A DNA stretch of 41,707 nt from Arthrobacter oryzae (GCF_030812315.1 NZ_JAUSSM010000021.1:1-41707), one strand, 5' to 3'; positions 25,130 through 33,254 are shown, counted from the stretch's first letter. Numbers and translations are program-made. Notes: generated from the letters alone by a model not told the origin.

Positions 25130-26958
25130 GCACCGCAACGTTCGGCACCGCCAACGAGGACAACGCCCACCTGACCAAAAGCGAAAGCAAGGCCGTCCGA
25201 CGGCGGTCGCTCGCTTTGCTCGGGTCCCTCATCCGTCCCGTCCGGCTGAGGTTCTGGCTCACCATCGCCATGGTGGTGCTCTCGCAGGCCGCTCGGGTGG
25301 CAGGACCGGCACTGATCGCCTTCGGCATCGACCACGCCCTGCCGGCTCTCCGGGCCGGGGACAACGTCCCGCTGGTGCTCACGGGCGTCGCGTACCTGGC
25401 CGCGGCGGCTGCAACCGCCGGCCTCACCGCCCTGTACGTGACGTCGACTGCGAAACTGAGCCAGGCGATGCTGCTTGACCTGCGCGTCCGCGTCTTCCGG
25501 CAAACGCAGCGGCTCAGCCTCGAATTCCATGAGAAGTACACGTCCGGCCGCATCATTGCGCGGCAGACTTCGGACCTCGAGGCCCTGCGCGAACTCCTGG
25601 ACTCCGGCGTCAGTTCACTGGCCTCGGGGATGCTCTTCATGGTTTTCACCGCCATCACGGTCTTCGCCCTGGACTGGCGCAGCGGCTTCATTGTGCTGGC
25701 CGCGGGTGTTCCCATGTACTTCCTGGCCCGCTGGTACCAGAAGCACTCCCAGATCGCTTTCCGCGAATCCCGAGTGGTGTCCGCACGGCTGATCGTGCAC
25801 TTCGTGGAAACCATGACCGGCATCCGGGCCGTCAAGGCCTTCCGCAAGGAGCGCGAAAACGCAGCCCGCTACGGCGAACTGTCCGAGGACTACCGCAAGG
25901 TCACCGTCCGGTCGATCAACCTCAACGGCGTCTTCCAGCCGGGGCTGGTCCTGATCGGCAACGTCTGCGTCGCTGCAGTGCTGCTCTTCGGCGGTTTCCG
26001 GGTCCTGGGAGGGGAACTGGCCGTCGGCGTGCTGCTGGCCCTGATCCTGTCCACCAAGCGTTTCTTCCAGCCCGTGGACCAGATGGCCATGTTCTACAAC
26101 TCCTTCCAGAGCGCCCAGGCGGCCCTGGAGAAGGTCTCCGGCCTCCTGGAGGAGGTTCCCACCGTCAGGCCTCCGAAAAACCCCGTAGCGCTCCGCGACG
26201 CCCGCGGCACCGTCGACTTCAACGGGGTGGAGTTCCGCTACGGCGACGGACCGGTCATCATTCCGACGCTTGACCTGCACATTCCGGCCGGGCAGATCGT
26301 GGCACTGGTGGGTCAGACCGGCGCCGGCAAGTCCACCCTGGCCAAACTCATCGCCCGGTTCTACGACGTGTCCGAGGGGGCGGTGACACTGGACGGCGTG
26401 GACCTTCGGAGCCTCACCACGCCGGACCTGCGGCGGAACGTGGTGATGGTCACCCAGGAGGCCTTCCTGTTCAGCGGGTCGGTGGCGGACAACATTGCCC
26501 TCGGCCGTCCGGAAGCGTCCCGCGAGGAGATAGAGGAAGCGGCGCGGGCGGTGGGCGCCCATGAATTCATCATGGAACTGCCGGAAGGCTTCGACACCGA
26601 CGTGAACAAGCGCGGCGGCCGTGTCTCGGCCGGCCAGCGCCAGCTCATCAGCTTTGCCCGGGCCTTCCTGGCCCGACCGGCAGTGCTCATCCTCGACGAG
26701 GCCACGTCCTCCCTGGACATCCCCTCGGAGCGCCTGGTCCAGCATGGCCTCGCCAGCCTCCTGGCGGGAGTGGCGGGCCACGACGCCGGGCGTACGGCCT
26801 TGATCATCGCCCACCGGCTGTCCACGGTGGAGACAGCGGACCGTGTCCTGGTGGTCCATGACGGACGGGTCGTGGAGGACGGCAGCCCGGAGGAACTGAT
26901 CGGCGGGGGCGGGCGGTTCGCTCAGCTGCACGGGGCGTGGAAGGACTCGCTTGTGTAG
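25126..26958 (+). CDS. ABC exporter half-transporter, catalytic partner
   Basis: The 610-residue partner has the same layout: six membrane helices (about 40-320), then an ATPase domain with Walker A GQTGAGKST, a canonical Q-loop (VMVTQEAFLF), Walker B VLILDEATSSLD with Glu525, and H-loop IAHRLST. Its signature is VSAGQRQ rather than LSGGQ. In the dimer this altered signature pairs with the altered Walker B of the first subunit, while the canonical Walker B here pairs with the LSGGQ of the first subunit. The pair therefore has one active and one degenerate site. It starts in an ATGA overlap, and CGAGGAG precedes the start. Confidence 0.92.
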   Translation: MSTATFGTANEDNAHLTKSESKAVRRRSLALLGSLIRPVRLRFWLTIAMVVLSQAARVAGPALIAFGIDHALPALRAGDNVPLVLTGVAYLAAAAATAGLTALYVTSTAKLSQAMLLDLRVRVFRQTQRLSLEFHEKYTSGRIIARQTSDLEALRELLDSGVSSLASGMLFMVFTAITVFALDWRSGFIVLAAGVPMYFLARWYQKHSQIAFRESRVVSARLIVHFVETMTGIRAVKAFRKERENAARYGELSEDYRKVTVRSINLNGVFQPGLVLIGNVCVAAVLLFGGFRVLGGELAVGVLLALILSTKRFFQPVDQMAMFYNSFQSAQAALEKVSGLLEEVPTVRPPKNPVALRDARGTVDFNGVEFRYGDGPVIIPTLDLHIPAGQIVALVGQTGAGKSTLAKLIARFYDVSEGAVTLDGVDLRSLTTPDLRRNVVMVTQEAFLFSGSVADNIALGRPEASREEIEEAARAVGAHEFIMELPEGFDTDVNKRGGRVSAGQRQLISFARAFLARPAVLILDEATSSLDIPSERLVQHGLASLLAGVAGHDAGRTALIIAHRLSTVETADRVLVVHDGRVVEDGSPEELIGGGGRFAQLHGAWKDSLV

Positions 26959-26993
26959 TGAACGCGGTAGCCGCCAGCCGATTGCGCGCCGAT

Positions 26994-27023
26994 TTCACAT
27001 CCGGGGCAACCATCCGCTATTCT
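26994..27023 (+). promoter_or_regulatory. Candidate tRNA promoter
   Basis: TTCACA (26994-26999) and TATTCT (27018-27023) are 18 bp apart and end 24 bp before the tRNA gene. Confidence 0.45.
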
Positions 27024-27047
27024 TGTAAAGTTGCTTTTGCAGCGGAT

Positions 27048-27124
<77 letters not shown>

Positions 27125-27166
27125 AAAGCAAAGAGGGTCTTCCATTTGGAAGGCCCTCTTTGCTTT
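27125..27166. terminator. Terminator after tRNA-Pro
   Basis: A 19-bp stem (27125-27143 against 27148-27166, one GU pair) with a 4-nt loop has A-rich and T-rich outer ends. It ends the tRNA transcript and may also stop the leftward gene at 27193-27537. Confidence 0.85.
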
Positions 27167-27192
27167 GTCCTTGCCGCCCCACCGGGCAGGCG

Positions 27193-27537
27193 TCAGAGGC
27201 TGTCGAAAGTGGTTCTCTGGTTGATCTGGCCGTCGCCGAGCAGGGGAACCCCGGACCGGTTGGACCCCTTATCCTCGCGGTAGTCCCCTCGCGTCTCGTA
27301 GGTCTGGACCTGGTTCACGTACCGGTGCCGTAGCCGGAGTCCGTAGCCAAAGAGCACCAGCGCTTCCAGCAGCAACGCGATGCCAATAATCCCCCACACC
27401 AGGGTTCCGGCGTCGGCCGTTCCACTGAGCACAGCGAAGATCGCGGACCCGGCCACAGCAGCCACGATCAAGGAGGTCCCCGCAAGGGTCCACATGGCGT
27501 AGGCATGCTTCAAGTCATTCGATTCCCAGCGCTTCAT
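27193..27537 (-). CDS. Small two-helix membrane protein, unknown
   Basis: The 114-residue protein starts at ATG 27537 with AGGGGGA upstream. A short charged N-terminus (MKRWESNDLKHAYAMW) precedes two hydrophobic helices (about 18-40 and 47-68) and a hydrophilic tail rich in Arg, Asp, Gly and Asn that ends in QRTTFDSL. I do not recognise the family. It lies downstream of the peptide-precursor gene on the same strand, beyond a strong terminator, so joint expression is unlikely but read-through is possible. Confidence 0.65.
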   Translation of the reverse strand: MKRWESNDLKHAYAMWTLAGTSLIVAAVAGSAIFAVLSGTADAGTLVWGIIGIALLLEALVLFGYGLRLRHRYVNQVQTYETRGDYREDKGSNRSGVPLLGDGQINQRTTFDSL

Positions 27538-27560
27538 GACGTCCCCCTGCGTCGTTGAGG

Positions 27561-27605
27561 TAAAAAAAATAGCTCCGGGACATGGTTCGCGCATGTCCCG
27601 GAGCC
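27561..27605 (-). terminator. Terminator of the peptide-precursor gene
   Basis: On the minus strand a 13-bp perfect stem (27592-27604 against 27572-27584, 7-nt loop) is followed by eight U residues (A-run at 27562-27569). It lies 32 nt past the stop of the peptide gene, so that gene forms a short, separate transcript. Confidence 0.92.
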
Positions 27606-27636
27606 TGCGTTCCCTTGCGGGAGGTACGACAGCTGC

Positions 27637-27861
27637 CTACATCGGGTCCGGCCAGTTGCCGATGGAAGCCTGGAACGACATGGGATCCGGCCAGTTGCCG
27701 ATCGCCTGCATGGGATCGGGCCAGTTGCCGATGGCCGTAGTAGTGCTTCCCAGCTGATCCGCCCAGTTACCGACAGGCCCTGCAGACAACACTGCGGGGG
27801 CCGCCGCTGAAAACGCCAGTGCGCCTGCCAAAGCGGCGGCGGCTGCGATCTTCTTCAACAT
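27637..27861 (-). CDS. Secreted repeat-peptide precursor, candidate signalling peptide
   Basis: The 74-residue protein begins with a typical Sec signal peptide (MLKKIAAAAALAGALAF, with likely cleavage near SAAAPA, residues 18-23). The rest is a chain of repeats: a diverged VGNWADQL (30-37) and then IGNWPDPM three times (44-51, 54-61, 67-74). The last copy ends exactly at the stop codon. Spacers are short and variable (QA, SFQAS). No Cys, enzyme domain or membrane segment is present. GAGGAAA precedes the ATG by 6 nt. It is divergent from an HTH-TPR regulator. Its form suggests a precursor cut into identical octapeptides that act outside the cell or after re-import. This role is inferred; an antimicrobial or structural role is possible. 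I know of no named family. Confidence 0.8.
   Translation of the reverse strand: MLKKIAAAAALAGALAFSAAAPAVLSAGPVGNWADQLGSTTTAIGNWPDPMQAIGNWPDPMSFQASIGNWPDPM
27640..27732. repeat. Three 24-bp repeats inside the peptide gene
   Basis: Near-identical 24-bp units lie at 27640-27663, 27679-27702 and 27709-27732, each encoding IGNWPDPM. Differences are synonymous (for example GGATCC against GGATCG or GGGTCC), which suggests either recent duplication or selection on the peptide. Spacing is irregular (15 and 6 bp), unlike a CRISPR array. Confidence 0.9.
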
Positions 27862-27919
27862 TAGGTTTCCTCAATACGAGTCGGATTCGTTACAAAGTCA
27901 GCACTGCCCTTGTTGACAT

Positions 27920-27933
27920 ACATTGTAAAATGT
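27920..27933. promoter_or_regulatory. Palindromic operator candidate between peptide and regulator genes
   Basis: ACATTGTAAAATGT is a perfect 5-bp inverted repeat around GTAA. It covers the probable -10 of the peptide gene and lies 60 bp before the regulator start. An XRE-type dimer bound here would block the peptide promoter. Confidence 0.55.
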
Positions 27934-27952
27934 TTTCCACAGAGACTGTCAA
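27922..27952 (-). promoter_or_regulatory. Promoter of the peptide-precursor gene
   Basis: On the minus strand a perfect -35 TTGACA (27947-27952) and a strong -10 TACAAT (27922-27927) are 19 bp apart. The spacer is longer than optimal, which would fit a promoter that needs an activator. On the plus strand TATAAA (27961-27966) is a possible -10 for the regulator gene. Direct repeats GACTGTC at 27944-27950 and 27967-27973 are 23 bp apart. Confidence 0.6.
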
Positions 27953-27992
27953 GCATTTGGTATAAAGACTGTCCGGAATAAGGAGGAAACCC

Positions 27993-29267
27993 GTGGGGAA
28001 CGGATTCGGGGAGAAGCTCCGCGCCGAACGACTCGAACGTGGGTTGACGCAAGCAGAACTGGGAAAGGACCTCTATTCTCCCAGCTACATCTCCCTCTTG
28101 GAAACAGGTCGGCGTGAACCAACCGCCGATGTTATAGAAGAGTTAGCCCGCCGGCTCGAGCTCGCCCCCAAGGCATTGGAAGCGTGGAGCCAGCCCATCT
28201 CGGTCAGCGACGCCGAGTACGTACTGGCCGGCCTCTACGCACGCCAGGCCTGGGACCTCCGGGACTACCCGCTCGCGGCGGCCCACGCAGCCACTGCCGC
28301 CCAGATAGCCCTTGAAGGCAAGAACACCAGCGCCTGGTGGAACATGACCTACATGCAGGCGGAATGCCTCATGAAGCAGGGCCAGCTGCAGGAATGCCAG
28401 AACATCATGCTGCACCTCCTCGAGCACCCCATGGCCACCGAGTCCGCCGGCCTGGGGGTGCGGGCCCGGCAGATGCTCGCCGCGGTGTGCCACGGGCAGG
28501 GCCAGCTGGCCACCGCCGTCGAACATGCCCAAAAGGCCGTGGAACTGTGCTCGCAGCTGCCGAAGGGATCAACGCTGATCATCGGTGCCCTGCGGGCGCT
28601 GATCGGCGCCCTGGCCGAAAGCGGCCGGCTGGACGAAGCCTGGACGTACTGCCAGGCCATGAACGACCAGATGGACGACCAATCCATTTCGCAGCTCGCA
28701 GGCGAAGTGGCCTGGGTGATCGGCAACGTCGCCTTTATGCGGCATGACTATCCCGAGGGCATTAAGTACCACGAGCGGGCCGCCAAACTGCTCTCGCCGG
28801 CCAACGACATCGAGCTCTGGGCCCGCTTCAACAAAGCCTCCGCTGCAGTGCGGCTATCGTCCGGCATCGTGGAACCGGAAACCCTCTCCGCGATCGAACG
28901 TGCCGAACTGGCCCTGTCCATCGTGGGCGGAAACAAAACGGATCAGCTCGAGGTGGCGTTCATCCGCGCCCGCTGGCTGTACCTCACCGGCGACATCCCT
29001 GCCGCGGTGGAGAAGCTGCGCGAGATCCATGCCGAGCGCAAGGCCCTGGCCCGCCACACTGCCGGTGAAGTGTCGCTCCTGCTGGGGAAGTCACTCAAGG
29101 CCGCCGGGGAATCAGACGAGGCGCTGGTGCTCCTCGAGGAAGCCCAGAAGGAATTCAGTGCCGCCGGTGCCTCCGACCGGGTGCAGCAGGCCATGGACGC
29201 CGTACTGGAGATCAAACTGGCCCAGCGGCGCGCTGCCGCGGCCGAAGCCGCGGCAGAGGCCAGCTAA
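27993..29267 (+). CDS. XRE-family HTH plus TPR regulator (RRNPP/NprR-like architecture)
   Basis: The 424-residue protein starts with an XRE helix-turn-helix (residues 5-57: FGEKLRAERLERGLTQAELG, then SPSYISLLETGRREPTADVI). About 350 residues of paired helices follow, with tetratricopeptide character: repeated small/aromatic positions as in AAAHAATAAQIALEGKN, AVEHAQKAVELCSQL, GIKYHERAAKLL and AVEKLREIHAERKAL, ending in an Ala/Glu-rich coil. HTH plus a long TPR array is the layout of Gram-positive peptide-pheromone receptors (NprR 423 residues; PlcR and Rgg shorter). The start is GTG 27993 with a strong AAGGAGG 6 nt away. It is divergent from the secreted repeat-peptide gene, whose promoter it probably controls. 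Peptide binding is inferred from architecture and context. Confidence 0.85.
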   Translation: MGNGFGEKLRAERLERGLTQAELGKDLYSPSYISLLETGRREPTADVIEELARRLELAPKALEAWSQPISVSDAEYVLAGLYARQAWDLRDYPLAAAHAATAAQIALEGKNTSAWWNMTYMQAECLMKQGQLQECQNIMLHLLEHPMATESAGLGVRARQMLAAVCHGQGQLATAVEHAQKAVELCSQLPKGSTLIIGALRALIGALAESGRLDEAWTYCQAMNDQMDDQSISQLAGEVAWVIGNVAFMRHDYPEGIKYHERAAKLLSPANDIELWARFNKASAAVRLSSGIVEPETLSAIERAELALSIVGGNKTDQLEVAFIRARWLYLTGDIPAAVEKLREIHAERKALARHTAGEVSLLLGKSLKAAGESDEALVLLEEAQKEFSAAGASDRVQQAMDAVLEIKLAQRRAAAAEAAAEAS

Positions 29268-29289
29268 GCAACTCGCTTGGGCGAACCTG

Positions 29290-30243
29290 TCAGGCGAACG
29301 TGAGCCCGGTGAGCTTTTCGTACGCCTCAACGTAGCGACCGCGCGTTCGGTTCACCACGTCCTCCGGCAATGCGGGCGGGGGCACGTCCGAGGCCCGGTC
29401 CCAGCCGGACTCGGGGGACGTCAGCCAGTCGCGGACGTACTGCTTGTCGTAGGACGGCTGGGACTTGCCGGGCTCGTAAGTGGCCGCATCCCAGAACCGC
29501 GATGAGTCCGGGGTGAGGACCTCATCACCCAGGGTGATGACGCCGGTGGCCACGTCGAAGCCGAACTCCACCTTGGTGTCCGCGAGGATGATGCCGCGTT
29601 CACGGGCGATTTCCTCGGCCCTGGTGTAGATCTTCAGCGTCAGCTCACGCAGTCGCGCGGCAACGTCCTCGCCCACAAGCCCCACCACCGCGTCGTAGGT
29701 GATGTTTTCGTCGTGCTCCCCCACCTCCGCCTTGGCGGACGGCGTGAAGATAGCCTCGTCGAGGGGCGAGCCGTCCACCAGGCCCTCCGGCAGGGGAATG
29801 CTGCACACGGTGCGGGACTGCTGGTATTCCAGGAGCCCGGAGCCGGTGAGGTACCCGCGGGCGATGCATTCCACCGGGAACATATCCAGCTTCTTGCAGA
29901 TCATGGCGCGGCCCTCGACTGCTGCGGGGACGCCATCCTGCACGGTCGATGCCAGTACGTGGTGCTCCACGTCCAGTTGGCCGAACCACCACAGGCTGAG
30001 CTGGGTGAGGATGCGGCCCTTGTCCGGGATCTCGCTCGAAAGCACGTGGTCGTAGGCGCTGATGCGGTCGCTGGCCACCACCAGGACGCAGTCCTGGCCG
30101 AACTGCTCTGTGAGGGAATCGTCCGCGGGGACGTACAGGTCCCGGACTTTCCCGGAGTAGACGTGGCGCCAGCCCGGCAGGTCCAGCGTTTCGGTGTCCA
30201 GGCCCGCCTTGGGGACCGCGTCCTGCGGGGAATTCTCAGTCAT
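29290..30243 (-). CDS. purC: Phosphoribosylaminoimidazole-succinocarboxamide synthase
   Basis: The 317-residue SAICAR synthase joins aspartate to CAIR with ATP in purine biosynthesis. Clear signatures are YSGKVRDLY near the N-terminus, ASDRISAYDHVL, ECIARGYLTGSG, and IILADTKVEFGFD with DEVLTPDSSRFW. It starts 1 nt after the purD stop (TAG-C-ATG) and is co-translated with it. It ends 22 bp from the convergent HTH-TPR gene, with no obvious terminator between them. Confidence 0.97.
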   Translation of the reverse strand: MTENSPQDAVPKAGLDTETLDLPGWRHVYSGKVRDLYVPADDSLTEQFGQDCVLVVASDRISAYDHVLSSEIPDKGRILTQLSLWWFGQLDVEHHVLASTVQDGVPAAVEGRAMICKKLDMFPVECIARGYLTGSGLLEYQQSRTVCSIPLPEGLVDGSPLDEAIFTPSAKAEVGEHDENITYDAVVGLVGEDVAARLRELTLKIYTRAEEIARERGIILADTKVEFGFDVATGVITLGDEVLTPDSSRFWDAATYEPGKSQPSYDKQYVRDWLTSPESGWDRASDVPPPALPEDVVNRTRGRYVEAYEKLTGLTFA

Positions 30244-30244
30244 G

Positions 30245-31585
30245 CTACGCCTTTGTCTTCGTCACGGGCAGCGATCCGGTGATGGATCCGTTGACAGATC
30301 CGTTGGCCGGGGCCGTTACCTTGATTTCGCCGCGCGCCGCCTTGCGCCCGATATCGGTGCGGAACTGGCCGCCTTCAAGCTGCACCAGCTCCACGCCGTC
30401 GTAGGCGCGTTCCCGGGCCTCCACGAGGTCGGTTCCCAGCGCCACCACGGCGAGCACGCGGCCGCCGGCGGAGACTACCTTGCCTTCCTCGTCCAGCTTG
30501 GTGCCGGCGTGGATCACGTGCACGCCTTCCAGCTCATCAACCTTCTTGAGCCCGCGGATGCGGTCCCCCGTCCGCGGGGTGTCCGGGTAGTTCTCGGAGG
30601 CGACGACGACGGCGACTGCGGTGTCCTTGGACCAGCGCAGCTCTTCCGCCTTGTCCAGTTCGCCCTTGGCGGCTGCCAGCAGCAGCGAACCGAGCGGGGT
30701 CTTGAGCCGGGCCAGGACGGCCTGGGTTTCGGGATCGCCGAAGCGGACGTTGAACTCGATGACGCGGGTGCCGCGCCTGGTCAGGGCAAGGCCCACGAAC
30801 AGTACGCCGACGAACGGGGTGCCGCGGTGCGCCATCTCATTGACCGTGGGCTGTGCCACGCGGTCAATGACCTCCTGGACCAGGCCTTCCGGAGCCCATT
30901 CCAGCGGGGTGTAGGCACCCATGCCGCCGGTGTTGGGGCCTTCGTCGTTGTCGAAGATGCGCTTGAAGTCCTGCGCCGGGGAGAGCGCCACGGTGTTGCG
31001 GCCGTCGCACAGGACGAACACGGAGACCTCGGGGCCGTCCAGGAATTCCTCGATCACCACGGAGCCGCCCACGTCAAAGCAGGTCTGGGCGTGCGCGAGG
31101 GCTTCGTCCCGGTTGTTGGTGACTACGACGCCCTTGCCCGCGGCCAGGCCGTCGTCCTTCACCACGTAGGGGGCGCCGAAGGTATCCAGCGCATCGGCGG
31201 CTTCCTCGGCGTTGCTGGCGACGCGCGCCATGGCGGTGGGCACTCCGGCCTCGGCCATGACCTGCTTGGCGAAGGCCTTGGAGGCCTCGAGCTGGGCGGC
31301 CGCCTTGCTGGGCCCGAACACCGGGATCCCGGCTGCACGGACGGCGTCGGACACACCAGCCGCCAAGGGTGCTTCGGGACCAACCACTACGAGGTCCACC
31401 GTGAGCCTGGTGGCCAGGGCGGCAACGGCGTCCGGGTCGTTGGCGTCGATGGCATGCGTGGGGACCAGTTTGCCGATGCCCGCGTTGCCCGGAGCCGAGT
31501 GGACTTCCGAAACGTTGGGGTCTGCAAGCAGGGAACGGACAATGGCGTGTTCGCGGCCACCAGGGCCAATGACTAGTACCTTCAC
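30245..31585 (-). CDS. purD: Phosphoribosylamine-glycine ligase
   Basis: The 446-residue GAR synthetase performs the second step of purine synthesis. It has the N-terminal VLVIGPGGREHAIVRSL, the ATP-grasp domain with VVKDDGLAAGKGVVV and EEFLDGPEVSVFVLCDG, the PAQDFKRIFDNDEGPNTGGM motif, and FNVRFGDPETQAVL. A C-terminal Asn/Gly/Ser extension of about 20 residues is unusual. The start is GTG at 31585. TACCCT on the minus strand lies 8 nt upstream, so the mRNA may be nearly leaderless, with only a close GGAG. It is first in the purD-purC operon. Confidence 0.96.
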   Translation of the reverse strand: MKVLVIGPGGREHAIVRSLLADPNVSEVHSAPGNAGIGKLVPTHAIDANDPDAVAALATRLTVDLVVVGPEAPLAAGVSDAVRAAGIPVFGPSKAAAQLEASKAFAKQVMAEAGVPTAMARVASNAEEAADALDTFGAPYVVKDDGLAAGKGVVVTNNRDEALAHAQTCFDVGGSVVIEEFLDGPEVSVFVLCDGRNTVALSPAQDFKRIFDNDEGPNTGGMGAYTPLEWAPEGLVQEVIDRVAQPTVNEMAHRGTPFVGVLFVGLALTRRGTRVIEFNVRFGDPETQAVLARLKTPLGSLLLAAAKGELDKAEELRWSKDTAVAVVVASENYPDTPRTGDRIRGLKKVDELEGVHVIHAGTKLDEEGKVVSAGGRVLAVVALGTDLVEARERAYDGVELVQLEGGQFRTDIGRKAARGEIKVTAPANGSVNGSITGSLPVTKTKA

Positions 31586-31676
31586 AGTCTCCAAGGGTAC
31601 TTTGTGCACCCGGTCCGGTCCTAAGCCGTGACCTGTCCCGATCAATCCTTCAGCCCGGCAGCTACGAACCCTCGTC

Positions 31677-33254
31677 ATGAAGAAGCTCACGAACTGGCTC
31701 AAGGGCCCCACTGCGCTGGCCGCGCTGGCAGGCGTGGCCGCGGCCGCCGTCGTCCTTTCCGTTGCGGAACTGATCGGCGCCTTCTTCACGGCGCGGGCAA
31801 CGCCGCTCATCGCCCTCGGCTCCACTTTTATCGACTTCACGCCGCCGTGGCTCAAGGACTTTGCCATCGCCACGTTCGGCACCAATGACAAGGCAGCACT
31901 GTTCGCGGGGATGGGGCTGACCATCCTCCTGCTGGCCTGCGTGCTGGGCGTGGTGGCCTACCGGAAATGGGCGCTGGGCGTGGCCGGCGTCCTGCTGATG
32001 GGCGCAGTGATTGTTGCCAGCGTGGTCACCCGGGCCAGCGTGAAGCCGCTGGATGCCATCCCCTCGCTGATCGGCACCGTGGCCGGGCTGGTGGTACTGC
32101 GCCTGCTGATGACCCGGCTGTGGCGGATGCGCCCATGGCCGGCTGCCGCCGCGGATGTGGCAGCCAAGGACACCGAACGTCCTGCCACAACGCGCCGCGC
32201 CTTCTTCGCCGCGACCGGGATTACTGCTGCGGCGGCGGCCACCGCGGCCACCGGAGGCCGGCTGCTCAGCGCGGCACGGAGCAACGTGGCCCAGGCGCGT
32301 GGATCCCTGCAGCTCCCGTCACCGGCCAAGGCCGCCGCTGCCGTCCCGGCCGGCGTGCAGTCGGCAGCTCCGGGAGTCACACCGTGGGTCACTCCGAACA
32401 ATGAGTTCTACCGGATCGACACCGCCCTGAGCGTGCCGGAGATCAACGCCCAGGAATGGGAGCTCCGCGTCCACGGCCTGGTGGAACAGGAAATCACACT
32501 GACCTTCCAGGACCTGCTCGACGCCGAGCTGATCGAGTCGCACGTGACCCTCACCTGTGTGTCGAATCCCGTCGGTGGAAACCTCGCCGGCAACGCCAAA
32601 TGGCTGGGCCTCCCCATCCGCGAGGTCCTCAAGATGGCGCGCCCCAAGGACGGCGCCGACATGGTGCTGTCCACGTCCGAGGACGGATTCAGCGCCTCGA
32701 CTCCGCTCGAAGTGCTGCAGGACGACCGGGACGCCATGCTGGCGATCGGCATGAACGGCGAGCCCCTGCCGCTTGAGCACGGGTATCCCGTGCGCATGGT
32801 GGTCCCGGGCCTGTACGGCTTTGTCTCCGCCACGAAGTGGGTGGTTGACCTGGAAGTCACCCGCTTTGCGGACAGCAAGGCGTACTGGACGGACCGCGGC
32901 TGGTCCGAGCGCGGCCCCATCAAGACCATGGCCCGCGTGGAGGTGCCCAGGTCCTTCGCGCAGGTCCCGGCCGGCAAGGTGGCTGTCGGTGGCACCGCCT
33001 GGGCGCAGACTCGCGGAATCACCAAGGTGGAAGTGCAGATCGACAACGGTCCCTGGACTGCAGCGGTATTGTCCACGGAAGCCTCCGTGGTGACGTGGCG
33101 TCAGTGGTCCTTCGAATGGGAGGCCACGCCCGGGCCGCACTACATCAAGGCACGGGCCACCGACGGCACCGGCGAGGTGCAGACGGACAAGCGCGCCGAT
33201 CCTGTGCCCGACGGCGCTTCCGGCTGGCAGTCAGTCATGGTGACGGTGCAATAG
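31677..33254 (+). CDS. Membrane-anchored molybdopterin-dependent oxidoreductase (sulfite-oxidase fold)
   Basis: The 525-residue protein has about four N-terminal membrane segments (residues 1-150). A twin-arginine segment, TTRRAFFAATGITAAAA (from about residue 170), then leads to a sulfite-oxidase-type catalytic domain. The Moco ligand Cys294 sits in TLTCVSNPVGGN, followed by WLGLPIREVL, GFSASTPLEVL, GYPVRMVVPGLYG and KWVVDLEV. A C-terminal Mo-co dimerisation beta domain follows (RVEVPRSFAQ to end). The catalytic part should lie outside the cytoplasmic membrane. Substrate and electron acceptor are unknown. No haem or cytochrome gene is adjacent. It is divergent from purD with 91 bp between starts, and the ribosome-binding site is weak. 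Confidence 0.9.
   Translation: MKKLTNWLKGPTALAALAGVAAAAVVLSVAELIGAFFTARATPLIALGSTFIDFTPPWLKDFAIATFGTNDKAALFAGMGLTILLLACVLGVVAYRKWALGVAGVLLMGAVIVASVVTRASVKPLDAIPSLIGTVAGLVVLRLLMTRLWRMRPWPAAAADVAAKDTERPATTRRAFFAATGITAAAAATAATGGRLLSAARSNVAQARGSLQLPSPAKAAAAVPAGVQSAAPGVTPWVTPNNEFYRIDTALSVPEINAQEWELRVHGLVEQEITLTFQDLLDAELIESHVTLTCVSNPVGGNLAGNAKWLGLPIREVLKMARPKDGADMVLSTSEDGFSASTPLEVLQDDRDAMLAIGMNGEPLPLEHGYPVRMVVPGLYGFVSATKWVVDLEVTRFADSKAYWTDRGWSERGPIKTMARVEVPRSFAQVPAGKVAVGGTAWAQTRGITKVEVQIDNGPWTAAVLSTEASVVTWRQWSFEWEATPGPHYIKARATDGTGEVQTDKRADPVPDGASGWQSVMVTVQ

Noticed and set aside
27640..27732. CRISPR-like repeat array
   Set aside because: Repeats are in frame and encode identical octapeptides, spacers are 15 and 6 bp, and no cas gene is present.
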